DNA from: Spongiibacter nanhainus | GTDB taxonomy: Bacteria; Pseudomonadota; Gammaproteobacteria; Pseudomonadales; Spongiibacteraceae | Assembly: GCF_016132545.1 (NCBI RefSeq) | Contig: NZ_CP066167.1 | Span: 3,160,001 to 3,224,000, forward strand | Length of the DNA stretch: 64,000 nucleotides | Direction of reading: 5' to 3' | Shown here: positions 44,680-53,372 of the stretch, piece after piece | Layout of the letters: each line of letters begins with the position of its first letter | How positions within the stretch are numbered: the first letter of the stretch is position 1 | Notes under the pieces: model-generated | Told to the model about the DNA's origin: nothing | Database searches by the model: none | The model's input: only the letters and a program-made list of their open reading frames with translations | Program-made: the position numbers and the translations under genes

Positions 44680-46122
44680 ATGGCTCTGCGTAACGCCGTC
44701 CAGCTTATCTGTTACCCCAACCGCATCGGCGACAACCTCGCCGATCTGTACCAGGTCCTGGACCAGCATTTCGCCGACGCCATTGGCGGCGTTCATATTC
44801 TGCCCTTCTTCCCCTCCAACGCCGACAGCGGGTTTTCGCCCCTCACCCATAAAGAGGTCGACCCCGCCTATGGCGACTGGGCGGATATCGAGCGTATTGC
44901 CGAGCGTTTTGACCTGTGCTGCGACCTCACCGTAAACCACATCTCTGACGAATCGGAGGAGTTCAAAGATTTCATCGAACGCGGCTTTGACTCCCTCTAC
45001 GCCGACCTGTTTGTCGACGTGGACAAATTGGGGGAAATTACTCCCGACGACATGGCCAAAATCCATATCCGTAAGGAGAAGGAGCCATTCCGGGAGGTAG
45101 CCTTTGCCAACGGTGGCCACGCCAGGGTCTGGTGCACCTTTACCGAGCACCAGATCGACCTAAATTGGAACTCCCCTCTCACCTACCAGTTGATGGAAAA
45201 CTACATCGGCTATCTCACCCAACGGGGGGTTAAGCTGTTTCGCCTGGACGCCTTTGGCTACACCACCAAACGCATTGGCACCAGCTGCTTTCTGGTGGAA
45301 CCGGACGTGTATCGCAACCTCGACTGGATCAATGGCGTCGCTCAGCTCCACGGTGCCGAAACCCTGCCTGAAGTCCACGACCACAGCAGCTACCAGTACG
45401 CCATTAGCCGCCGCAACATGCATCCCTACGGCTTTGCCCTACCACCATTGCTGCTTTACTCCCTGTTGGATGCCAACAGTACCTATCTCAAGCACTGGCT
45501 GAGAATGTGCCCCCGCAACATGGTTACCGTGCTGGATACCCACGACGGCATCTGTATCCCCGACGTAGAGGGCGTCTTGCCGGACGAAAAAATCCGCGCG
45601 CTGATTGACAATATCTCGGCCCGCAGCGCCGATCCGATTCTGCGGCGCAGTGCCGCCAACGTGCACAGTGTTGGGGCGATTTATCAATTAACCTGCACTT
45701 TTTATGACGCCTTGATGCAGAACGACGATGCCTATATCGCCGCCCGGGCCATTCAGTTCTTCACCCCCGGCATACCCCAGGTCTACTACGTGGGCTTGCT
45801 GGCCGGCTGTAACGACAACGAACTGATGGAAGAAACCGGCGAGCTAAGGGACATCAACCGCCATTTTTACTCCCTGGACGAAGTGGACGAGGCGGTGCAA
45901 CAACCGGTGGTCAAGCGCCTGCTGAAATTGATGCGTTTCCGGAGCCAGTACCCCGGTTTTGACGGGCACTTTGAGTTGCACTACTCCAATAACTCCAGCG
46001 TGCGGATGGGTTGGCGCCATGGCGAGCACTACTGCGAAGTGTTTGTGGACTTGAACTTCAATACCGTAGCCATCGACTACCTCGATGCCGATACCCTAAA
46101 ACCCTGCCATATGCAGTGCTAG
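44680..46122 (+). CDS. Sucrose phosphorylase-like GH13 enzyme
   Basis: The 480-residue protein is close in pattern to bifidobacterial sucrose phosphorylase: VQLICYPNRIGDN at the start, the nucleophile Asp190 in RLDAFGY, the acid/base Glu231 in ETLPEVHDHS, and Asp289 in LDTHDGIC. Such enzymes split sucrose with phosphate into glucose-1-phosphate and fructose; relatives use glucosylglycerate or sucrose-6-phosphate. No sugar transporter or regulator lies nearby, so a role in compatible-solute turnover is as likely as sugar use. Its ribosome site is in a long inverted repeat. Confidence 0.88.
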   Translation: MALRNAVQLICYPNRIGDNLADLYQVLDQHFADAIGGVHILPFFPSNADSGFSPLTHKEVDPAYGDWADIERIAERFDLCCDLTVNHISDESEEFKDFIERGFDSLYADLFVDVDKLGEITPDDMAKIHIRKEKEPFREVAFANGGHARVWCTFTEHQIDLNWNSPLTYQLMENYIGYLTQRGVKLFRLDAFGYTTKRIGTSCFLVEPDVYRNLDWINGVAQLHGAETLPEVHDHSSYQYAISRRNMHPYGFALPPLLLYSLLDANSTYLKHWLRMCPRNMVTVLDTHDGICIPDVEGVLPDEKIRALIDNISARSADPILRRSAANVHSVGAIYQLTCTFYDALMQNDDAYIAARAIQFFTPGIPQVYYVGLLAGCNDNELMEETGELRDINRHFYSLDEVDEAVQQPVVKRLLKLMRFRSQYPGFDGHFELHYSNNSSVRMGWRHGEHYCEVFVDLNFNTVAIDYLDADTLKPCHMQC

Positions 46123-46293
46123 GGCTGCTCCAACACCGACTGGCGAGCCTTCCAGACCGACAGGGCGCCACTACGGCGTTCCCTTATTGCTCACCAGCCC
46201 CTGCAGCGGCAGTATTTGACCCGAGATTGTCAGCGTATTGACCGATCTGATCAGTCACTGTCACAAAGGGGTCACTGTCATTCCGGGTGGGCT

Positions 46294-46322
46294 TTGGCTA
46301 AAATCAACGCGATTTTTATAAT
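46294..46322 (+). promoter_or_regulatory. Predicted sigma-70 promoter of the desaturase gene
   Basis: TTGGCT (46294-46299), a 17-bp spacer and a perfect TATAAT (46317-46322), about 43 bp before the start codon. Confidence 0.7.
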
Positions 46323-46364
46323 GCGCCAAGATATTGGCCTGTCATTCCGAGGCATTTTCCCCAG

Positions 46365-47594
46365 ATGGATCCACAGCAGCAACCCGCAAGTTCCCAGCAA
46401 CGCGCCCCCGATAGTGAGGCCAAACCGCCACTGTTGTGGCTCCAAACTATACTCTTCTCCAGTACCCTGCTGATCGCCGCCATTGGCGTGCCCTGGTACG
46501 GTATTACCCACGGTTTCACCTGGTTGGGCTGGCTGGGTTTTGCCGTGGTACTGGTCGCCAACGGCATGTCCATTACCGCCGGCTATCACCGTCTGTGGGC
46601 CCACAACACCTACAAAGCCCACTGGAGCTTGCGTCTATTCTTCGCACTGTTTGGCGCCGCAGCCACCCAAAACAGTATTCTTATCTGGGCCTCAGGCCAC
46701 CGCCGCCACCACCGCCACGTAGACGATGTTGAGCAGGACCCCTACTCAGCAAAACGCGGTTTGTGGTTCTCCCACATTGGCTGGATGCTGCGGGACTACC
46801 CTGCCAGTGCTGACGATTTTTCCAACGCCAGAGATTTGCAGCGCGACCCCATCGTGATGTGGCAACACCGCCACTACCTGCCGCTGGTGTTGCTGATGAA
46901 CATCGCCCCGGCGCTGGCCCTGGGCCTGGCGACGGGCAACCTGGCAGAGCATTTGCTGCTGGCCGGCGTACTTCGCTTGGTGGTCAGTCACCACACCACG
47001 TTCTTTATCAATTCCCTGGCGCATTTCTGGGGTCGCCGCCCATATACCGACGAAAACACTGCCCGGGACAATGATCTACTGGCCTTGTTCACCTACGGTG
47101 AGGGCTACCATAACTACCACCATATCTTTCAGAACGACTACCGCAACGGTGTTCGCTGGTGGCAGTACGACCCCACCAAGTGGTTGATAAAATCGGCGTC
47201 CTGGCTGGGACTGACCTGGGATCTGAAAAAAGTGCCGGATTTTAAAATCCAGCGGGCCGTGGTCAGCATGCATTTCAAACGGGCCGAACAAAAGCTGCGC
47301 AACCGCAAGGGCGACCCCGATGCCTCCAAGCTGCAGGAATTTTTGGAGCAGGAGTACCAGCAATTCCGCCAACACCTGCAAGACTGGAACGCCATCAGTC
47401 AGGGTTGGATGGAGACCAAAAAAGCACGCCTTGCGGCGCAAAAAGAAGCGCTGCAGCACAATCTGGCCGAGCAATACGACCACTTGCACGAAGCCTGGGA
47501 GCATACCCGCCTTCGCAGTCGCCTCAAGGAGCTGGAATACGCGCTGAAAATGCAGCGCAAGCGCTTGGAGGCACTGACACTACAAATGGCATAA
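46365..47594 (+). CDS. Acyl-CoA/lipid delta-9-type desaturase with C-terminal coiled coil
   Basis: The enzyme introduces a cis double bond into acyl chains using a di-iron centre. Three His boxes are present: HRLWAH (near 72), HRRHH (near 109) and HNYHH (near 249). Membrane segments lie near 25-65 and 165-205. The last 120 residues (about 290-409) are a charged coiled coil with Gln/Lys/Leu heptads (QQFRQHLQDW, LKELEYALKMQRKRL), absent from short family members; it may dimerise or bind a partner. No clear Shine-Dalgarno precedes the ATG. Confidence 0.93.
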   Translation: MDPQQQPASSQQRAPDSEAKPPLLWLQTILFSSTLLIAAIGVPWYGITHGFTWLGWLGFAVVLVANGMSITAGYHRLWAHNTYKAHWSLRLFFALFGAAATQNSILIWASGHRRHHRHVDDVEQDPYSAKRGLWFSHIGWMLRDYPASADDFSNARDLQRDPIVMWQHRHYLPLVLLMNIAPALALGLATGNLAEHLLLAGVLRLVVSHHTTFFINSLAHFWGRRPYTDENTARDNDLLALFTYGEGYHNYHHIFQNDYRNGVRWWQYDPTKWLIKSASWLGLTWDLKKVPDFKIQRAVVSMHFKRAEQKLRNRKGDPDASKLQEFLEQEYQQFRQHLQDWNAISQGWMETKKARLAAQKEALQHNLAEQYDHLHEAWEHTRLRSRLKELEYALKMQRKRLEALTLQMA

Positions 47595-47624
47595 AGCTTT
47601 GCCCAGCGGCAATTAGCACTCACC

Positions 47625-47648
47625 ACGGCGCCACAGGGCGCCGTTTTT
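47625..47648 (+). terminator. Rho-independent terminator after the desaturase
   Basis: ACGGCGCC, loop ACAG, GGCGCCGT form an 8-bp stem followed by four more T residues. Confidence 0.85.
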
Positions 47649-47677
47649 GTCTCTGTGATTGGCCGTGGCCGCCGCCG

Positions 47678-48691
47678 TCAATCTACCCAGCCCCACACAG
47701 TGAATGCCGGGGTCTGCAGCTCGCCTTGCCAAACCTGGGCTGGAGCCGAGTCTGTCGCGGGGGAGCGGTAAACCAGGCGGAAGCGCTCCCCCGGCGCCAC
47801 TGCCGCGATATCGCCAACGAGATCTCCGTCTTTTCCTTCTGCGCTGACAAACCAGCGACGCTTGGCCAGATCGATATCGATGGCATACTCCTCAACCGGG
47901 GCCAGATCAATACGGTCTTGCGGTCCATACTGATAGCCGCTGCAACGTTTATCGACCCGTTGTATCTTACGGTCTGAATCCCCCAACGGCTGCAACGTAA
48001 AGCCGCAATGATCGACATTGTCTACCAGCGCCACAGGGCTTTTTGAGACATTGCGCAGCCGCAAACGCACAGTGGGACTCTGGGGGCCTCGACGGGGCGC
48101 GTCCAGACCCGGCAAGGCATCGTCATTGGGCTCAGGTTCCAACAGCGTCATCGCCAACGCCAGGGGGCTCCAACGATAGCCCCGGATAAGGGCACTGCCG
48201 TCCTGGCCCACGGCCAACTCGACCTCCATAGGCCGCTGAAACCCCTCTCGGCCGCCGCGGATGGATTCAATCTCGAGCCCCGCCCCCTGTTCGACAAAGT
48301 ACTGTTCAATGCCATATTTGACCCGAATCGCGCCGTTGCCGGGCAAGCTCAGCACCCGCCCCTTCAAAAACATGCCCTGACTGGGCGGTTCGCTGAGCAG
48401 GTAATCCAGCCGGTAGAGGTTTTCGGTAGTGGGCTTGATTACCGCGTAGACCTGCTGCCCACGCTGCAATGCCTGCCGGGGAAGCGGCCCCCGGTAGTCA
48501 CTTCGCGCTACGGTATTCGCCGGATAACTCAAGCGAACGTAGTCGCCTCTGAGCGGGTCGCGAGGGTCGACAGGAGCAGTCTGCATATACAGCGTCTCGC
48601 CCTGGCGGAGCAGAGTCTCCCGCTGCCAGACCATGTAGGACAATAACGCCACTTGCCCAAGGGCCACGATCAAGACCAACAGACTACGCAT
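47678..48691 (-). CDS. GDYXXLXY-domain membrane protein
   Basis: The 337-residue protein has an N-terminal membrane anchor (about 1-24) and the defining RGDYVRLSY motif near residue 49. This family is nearly always encoded next to a DUF2157 protein, as here, with an 8-bp overlap. The C-terminal half is Pro/Arg-rich and predicted extracytoplasmic. The joint function of the pair is unknown. The ATG at 48691 is preferred; the longer frame overlaps the partner gene further. Confidence 0.86.
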   Translation of the reverse strand: MRSLLVLIVALGQVALLSYMVWQRETLLRQGETLYMQTAPVDPRDPLRGDYVRLSYPANTVARSDYRGPLPRQALQRGQQVYAVIKPTTENLYRLDYLLSEPPSQGMFLKGRVLSLPGNGAIRVKYGIEQYFVEQGAGLEIESIRGGREGFQRPMEVELAVGQDGSALIRGYRWSPLALAMTLLEPEPNDDALPGLDAPRRGPQSPTVRLRLRNVSKSPVALVDNVDHCGFTLQPLGDSDRKIQRVDKRCSGYQYGPQDRIDLAPVEEYAIDIDLAKRRWFVSAEGKDGDLVGDIAAVAPGERFRLVYRSPATDSAPAQVWQGELQTPAFTVWGWVD

Positions 48692-49982
48692 TGGGCTTCT
48701 CCAGTTTGCGGCGAGTTTGCTGACGACTGAAGCGGAGCCCCACCACAAACAACGCGGCCCCCAACAGCAAAAATACCCCTGCGCGACTCAATAAGCTGGT
48801 AAACAAATCGCCAAACCGGGCTACTGCCAGTGCAGTGAGAATGCCGCAGCCCACCACCACCCGCTGCCCTCTGACGCTCTCGGTTCCCGAATAAATCAGT
48901 GCCAGTGAGATGGCCAAAATAGCCACGTTGCAGACGAGCTGCAGCAAGGGGTCGGTGGCCTCTACCAGCACACTGAGGGCTATGGCTAGCAGTGGCAGTG
49001 TTACCACTCCCACTTCCAGCCAGGCCAGCCCAGTACCGGGTCGACTGCGGGGAGAGAACAAACGCAACAGCAATGCGCCCAAGCAAAACACACTCAATAC
49101 CGCGACATAAACTGCAGCAGGGCCGCCGTCGAAACCCAGCTGCTCTAAATCACTAATAAAGCTGCCCACAAAAAGGATCAGTACCCAATAGAGCAAGCCG
49201 GTGCGATAGCAGACATTCCCACTCAGGGGCCAAGGCCCCTGGGACAACCAGGGAGCAAGCAGCAGATAGCTGGCAGCCAGCAAGGCAACGCTGAGATACA
49301 GCGCGCTGTCTTCCAGGCGCCAAATATCCAGCCCCAGTGCCGCCGGTAATACCAGCAAGGCCAGGCTGAGCAACGAGGGTGAACGCAAGCGGTAGGCCAG
49401 GGGCAAAATGGCCACGGCAATAAGAGCGCCACCCCACAGTACAGCGCGACCGAAATCCGCGCTCTCCATCACCGTCCAAACTAACAGTAATGCTGTCGCC
49501 AACAGCCCGTGGAGCACTGACGGTAGCGCCCAGGCCATAGCCAGTGCACCCAGGCCCCAGAGCCAGAAGCCATCGGGATAGTGGGCATCAATATGGTAAA
49601 TCTGAGCGATTAGCCAGATGCCCGCGCCAAACAACATGGTGCCCAGCACATGCAGGCTCTCGCCAAGTCTGCTTCCCTGATCTCGCCGGCGCCAAATCCA
49701 GCCCGCCAAGTGGGCCAATAGCAGGGCACCCAAAATGACCGACAACTTGCTGTAACGGGACATGGCCGACCAGTTGTAGGCAAACACCAGGATAACGCCG
49801 GCGCCGATCAGCAGCGCGCCGATGGCGGCAAAAATCGCCTTGCCCCAGTTACCGTCCCCAGGCTCCACTGCAGGGGTGTCTGGGTAGCGGGCCAGAAGCC
49901 GCTCTGCCTGTTCATCCGAAATCAGGCCTTCGCGCAGCCATTGAGCAATCTCGCTCCGCATCCACAGCTTGCTATCGGGCAT
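48684..49982 (-). CDS. DUF2157 multi-spanning membrane protein
   Basis: The 432-residue protein begins with a soluble DUF2157 region (EIAQWLREGLISDEQAERLLARY) and then about twelve membrane segments. It pairs with the GDYXXLXY gene downstream. Family role is unknown; the N-terminal helical domain is shared with other membrane proteins of unknown function. Confidence 0.86.
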   Translation of the reverse strand: MPDSKLWMRSEIAQWLREGLISDEQAERLLARYPDTPAVEPGDGNWGKAIFAAIGALLIGAGVILVFAYNWSAMSRYSKLSVILGALLLAHLAGWIWRRRDQGSRLGESLHVLGTMLFGAGIWLIAQIYHIDAHYPDGFWLWGLGALAMAWALPSVLHGLLATALLLVWTVMESADFGRAVLWGGALIAVAILPLAYRLRSPSLLSLALLVLPAALGLDIWRLEDSALYLSVALLAASYLLLAPWLSQGPWPLSGNVCYRTGLLYWVLILFVGSFISDLEQLGFDGGPAAVYVAVLSVFCLGALLLRLFSPRSRPGTGLAWLEVGVVTLPLLAIALSVLVEATDPLLQLVCNVAILAISLALIYSGTESVRGQRVVVGCGILTALAVARFGDLFTSLLSRAGVFLLLGAALFVVGLRFSRQQTRRKLEKPNA

Positions 49983-50020
49983 AGTTATCCTTAAACATTA
50001 TTGGGGCCTGTTCTCTCTCT

Positions 50021-51583
50021 TTAGGCAGGCCGCAATTCTTCCATGACACGCTCTGCGAAACCGTGACCGGCTTCCGCATACAGATTAAAAGCAATGCAGC
50101 CCAGGTCATTCAGCTCCTTCTGCTGATCTGGGAAACGGGCCACCACGGCGATAGTGCCGGAAAAACCCAGGCCGTGCAGCAGGCGCACCACCTCCACATT
50201 CTCAGCGTGATTGGTGAGGCTGACCAGTACCAATTTGCGCTGGTGCATGGCAACCCGGGCGAGAAAATCACGGTCTGTGGCGTCGCCGTGTACACAGGCA
50301 ATACCGTCTGCAGTCAATGCCGCGGCCTTGGTCGTATCCTCTTCTACCCCGATGACCCGGTCCGGAAAATGATTCTGAAGATACTCGTAGGCGCCTGAGC
50401 CAACCCGCCCCATCCCAAATATCACCACCTCAGATTCTCCAAGGCTGACAGGGCGCTCCTCATACACCAGCCTGGAACGCTCGAAGCGGTGAAGCCGGCT
50501 GGCGAGGCGACTGTAGAGCTCGTGAATGTGGGTATTGAAAGGCACTGCGATAAACAAGGATAGCGCCATGGCCACCGCCAGGGTGGTCAACCAAGTAGCC
50601 GGCAACAGGCCAGCCTGTACCGCCAGGGCCGCCACAATAAGCCCAAATTCGCTGTAGTTAAACAGCGCCAGCCCGGACAGCAGCGCCGTTCGCGCCCGCA
50701 GCCTCAGCAGCGCCAGTAGGAAAAAATAGATGATGGGGCGCAAGAAAATCAGCGCCGACAATATCACCGCCACAAGGACCATTTGACCACTGGGCAAACC
50801 GTAGTAGCCAATACTGAGGAAGAAGGCGGTGAGAAACAAATCTTTGAGGCTAATCAGGCTCTTATAAAGCTCCGCGCTTTTTTCATCGCCAGCCAGCAAG
50901 ACCCCAAACAGCAGCGCGCCAAGCCCGGCTTTTAAATGCAGGCTCTCAAACAGCCAGGCACTGCCAAGTGCAGTGGCGAGACCGAACAACACCAGCAGTT
51001 CACCGTGGCCAGCTTGTCGCATCAACATCGTCAGCAGCGGCCGTAGCAGGGGCAGGCCCAACAGGCCCAGAGCCCATATAGAGGGGGGGTGGCCGGCGGA
51101 AATAACCAGGTAGGCCACCGCCATCAGATCCTGCACGATTAGGATGCCAACAGTGATGCGGGCGTGCAGTGATGCCCCCTCCCCGCGCTGATCAAATATT
51201 TTGATGGCAAACACTGTGCTTGAGAAGGACAACGCGAATGCCAGAGTCGCCGCCACCTGCAACTCCACCTCGGCGATCCCCACCAGCCAGGGCAGAGCGA
51301 GAATCATCGCCGTTGTCAGGGGCACCACAATCAGCGCGTGCAGAAAGGCCGGCGCCCAGATTTGCGGCGCCATCAGTTGTCGTAGGTTGAGTTTGAGGCC
51401 TATGGTAAACAGCAGCAGGGTGACCCCGAGGTCCGCCAAAGACTGAATGGTCCCCCTGTCTCCCAGGGATAGCGCGCCAGCAAAAAAACCGGTTAACAGA
51501 AAACCCAGCAGTGGCGGCATTCCCAATCGGGAGAAACCGGTACCCACCAAAAACGCCATAACCACCAGCAGTGGTTCAACCAT
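50021..51583 (-). CDS. CPA2-family cation:proton antiporter with TrkA-N domain
   Basis: The 520-residue protein has about twelve membrane segments of the Na+/H+ exchanger fold (1-370), with the FTIGLKLNLRQL and FSFSSTVFAIKIFDQ-type transport motifs, and a C-terminal NAD-binding RCK/TrkA-N domain (about 395-510, VIFGMGRVGSGAYEYL). It resembles KefB/KefC and YbaL. It likely moves K+ or Na+ against H+ under control of a bound nucleotide. Confidence 0.93.
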   Translation of the reverse strand: MVEPLLVVMAFLVGTGFSRLGMPPLLGFLLTGFFAGALSLGDRGTIQSLADLGVTLLLFTIGLKLNLRQLMAPQIWAPAFLHALIVVPLTTAMILALPWLVGIAEVELQVAATLAFALSFSSTVFAIKIFDQRGEGASLHARITVGILIVQDLMAVAYLVISAGHPPSIWALGLLGLPLLRPLLTMLMRQAGHGELLVLFGLATALGSAWLFESLHLKAGLGALLFGVLLAGDEKSAELYKSLISLKDLFLTAFFLSIGYYGLPSGQMVLVAVILSALIFLRPIIYFFLLALLRLRARTALLSGLALFNYSEFGLIVAALAVQAGLLPATWLTTLAVAMALSLFIAVPFNTHIHELYSRLASRLHRFERSRLVYEERPVSLGESEVVIFGMGRVGSGAYEYLQNHFPDRVIGVEEDTTKAAALTADGIACVHGDATDRDFLARVAMHQRKLVLVSLTNHAENVEVVRLLHGLGFSGTIAVVARFPDQQKELNDLGCIAFNLYAEAGHGFAERVMEELRPA

Positions 51584-51775
51584 TCGCCACCTTCCTTGCT
51601 ACTACTCTAATGCAACTCACATTATGCCGATTTCTCGAGCTTTCGTCTGAACTGCACGAACTGCGCCAAAGGGATGAGGGCAAAACCGCCGATTTCCTCT
51701 AACCTGATGCGCTGATTAAGACACCCATTAGCCGGTGCGCAAAACAATAAACACCGCTATTCCCGTGAGAGACCT

Positions 51776-53269
51776 ATGAACTCGTCAAACAAAACGTCCC
51801 CCAGCCACCCTCGCCTTAGTAGTGACATCAATCACTGGGATATCGATACCGACGTCGCCATCATCGGCTTTGGCGGCGCAGGTGCCTGCGCCGCCATTGA
51901 AGCCGCCGACGCCGGCGCCAAAGTCGATTTGTTTGAACTGGCCAGCGCCAGCGGTGGCTCCACCGCGCTGTCCAGCGCCGAAATATATATGGGCGGCAAC
52001 GGCGGCACCGCCGTCCAGCAGGCCTGTGGTTACAGCGATGATACTGAAAATATGCTCAGCTATCTGCGCGCCTGTTTTGGCAACCAGGCCGACGAGGCCA
52101 AGCTGCGCAGCTACTGCGAGAACAGCCTCAACCACTATCAGTGGTTAACCGGGCTGGGTGTGCCATTTAAGATGAGCGAGCTCAAAGAGCGCGCCATTAT
52201 GGCCCTCACCGATGACTGCCTGCTGTACACCGGCAACGAAAAAGCCTATCCCTTTCCCGAGGCCGCGCAGCCCATTCCCCGGGGCCACAACCTGGAGATA
52301 GAGGGCGACAATGGCGGCCCACTGCTGATGAAAATCCTTACCGAAGCCGTCGCGGACCGGGGCGTCAATGTGCATTACGAGAGCCGCGCCCTGACACTGA
52401 TTATCGATGACAACCAGGAGGTGGTCGGTGTGGTGGTGCGAGTGGACCAGGAGGAGATTAACGTCCGCGCCCGCCGCGGCGTTATTCTGTGTGCCGGCGG
52501 CTTCTGTATGAATGAAGAGATGGTGCGTAAATATGCCCCCACCTTCGACTGTGGGCTGACCCCCATCGGCAACCCCGGCGACACCGGCAGCGGCATACTG
52601 ATGGGACAAGGTGTGGGCGCCGCCACGGTAAACATGCACGAGTGTTTCGTCAGCCTGCCCTACTACCCGCCATCGAGCCTGACCTACGGGATTTTGATCA
52701 ACGATAAAGGCCAGCGCTTTATCAATGAAGACTGCTACCACGGTCGCGTGGGCTATAACACACTGCTGGAGCAGCGCAATTCCAAACGTATCTACTTGGT
52801 CACCGATGTCGCCGGCTACGGCGATTACGAAAAAATGAGTTACCTGGGCGCGCAGGTCGCCGGCACCGGAGACACCATCGAAGAGCTCGAGGGCGAACTG
52901 GAACTCCCCGCCGGCAGCCTTGACTACACCCTCTCGTCATACAATCGCCACGCCGCAGAAGGTCAAGACCCCAGTTATCACAAATCCGCAGAGTGGCTCC
53001 GTCCCATCGAAGCCCCCTATGTTGCACTGGATTGCACACTGGGGCGCGGCCCCTTCTACCCCTTCTTTACTTTGGGGGGACTGGATTCTTTGCCAACAGG
53101 TGAAGTGCTCAACACCGGCGGCGAGGTCATAGCCGGCCTCTATGCCGCCGGACGCACCACGGCAGGTATTCCCCGCACGGCATCCGGCTACGCCAGCGGC
53201 ATGTCGGTGGGCGATGCCACCTACTTTGGCAGACTGGCTGGCCAAACAGCCGCCAAACGCGACTGCTAA
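51776..53269 (+). CDS. FAD-dependent oxidoreductase, KstD/fumarate reductase flavoprotein family (first copy)
   Basis: A 497-residue FAD_binding_2 protein. The dinucleotide motif is IIGFGGAGACAAIEAADAG (near 29-47) with GGSTALSSAE following, and the C-terminal FAD clamp is GRTTAGIPRTASGYASGMSVGDA. It resembles 3-ketosteroid-delta-1/delta-4-dehydrogenase relatives that act on steroid or other cyclic ketones. The substrate is unknown. A second, different family member is at 55319 on the other strand. An upstream GAGAG serves as Shine-Dalgarno. Confidence 0.85.
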   Translation: MNSSNKTSPSHPRLSSDINHWDIDTDVAIIGFGGAGACAAIEAADAGAKVDLFELASASGGSTALSSAEIYMGGNGGTAVQQACGYSDDTENMLSYLRACFGNQADEAKLRSYCENSLNHYQWLTGLGVPFKMSELKERAIMALTDDCLLYTGNEKAYPFPEAAQPIPRGHNLEIEGDNGGPLLMKILTEAVADRGVNVHYESRALTLIIDDNQEVVGVVVRVDQEEINVRARRGVILCAGGFCMNEEMVRKYAPTFDCGLTPIGNPGDTGSGILMGQGVGAATVNMHECFVSLPYYPPSSLTYGILINDKGQRFINEDCYHGRVGYNTLLEQRNSKRIYLVTDVAGYGDYEKMSYLGAQVAGTGDTIEELEGELELPAGSLDYTLSSYNRHAAEGQDPSYHKSAEWLRPIEAPYVALDCTLGRGPFYPFFTLGGLDSLPTGEVLNTGGEVIAGLYAAGRTTAGIPRTASGYASGMSVGDATYFGRLAGQTAAKRDC

Positions 53270-53372
53270 TCCCGACGCGGCGCTGTCACGAAAGCGACTT
53301 CCAACAGTCATTTTAATGACATCTTCTAGCTCGATCCTGTGTGTTTGCTTTCAACAGCTCGAGGAGAAGATT

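Noticed and set aside
52145-52741. 198-codon minus-strand frame inside the first KstD-like gene
   Set aside because: Antisense shadow with no ribosome site or conserved motif.
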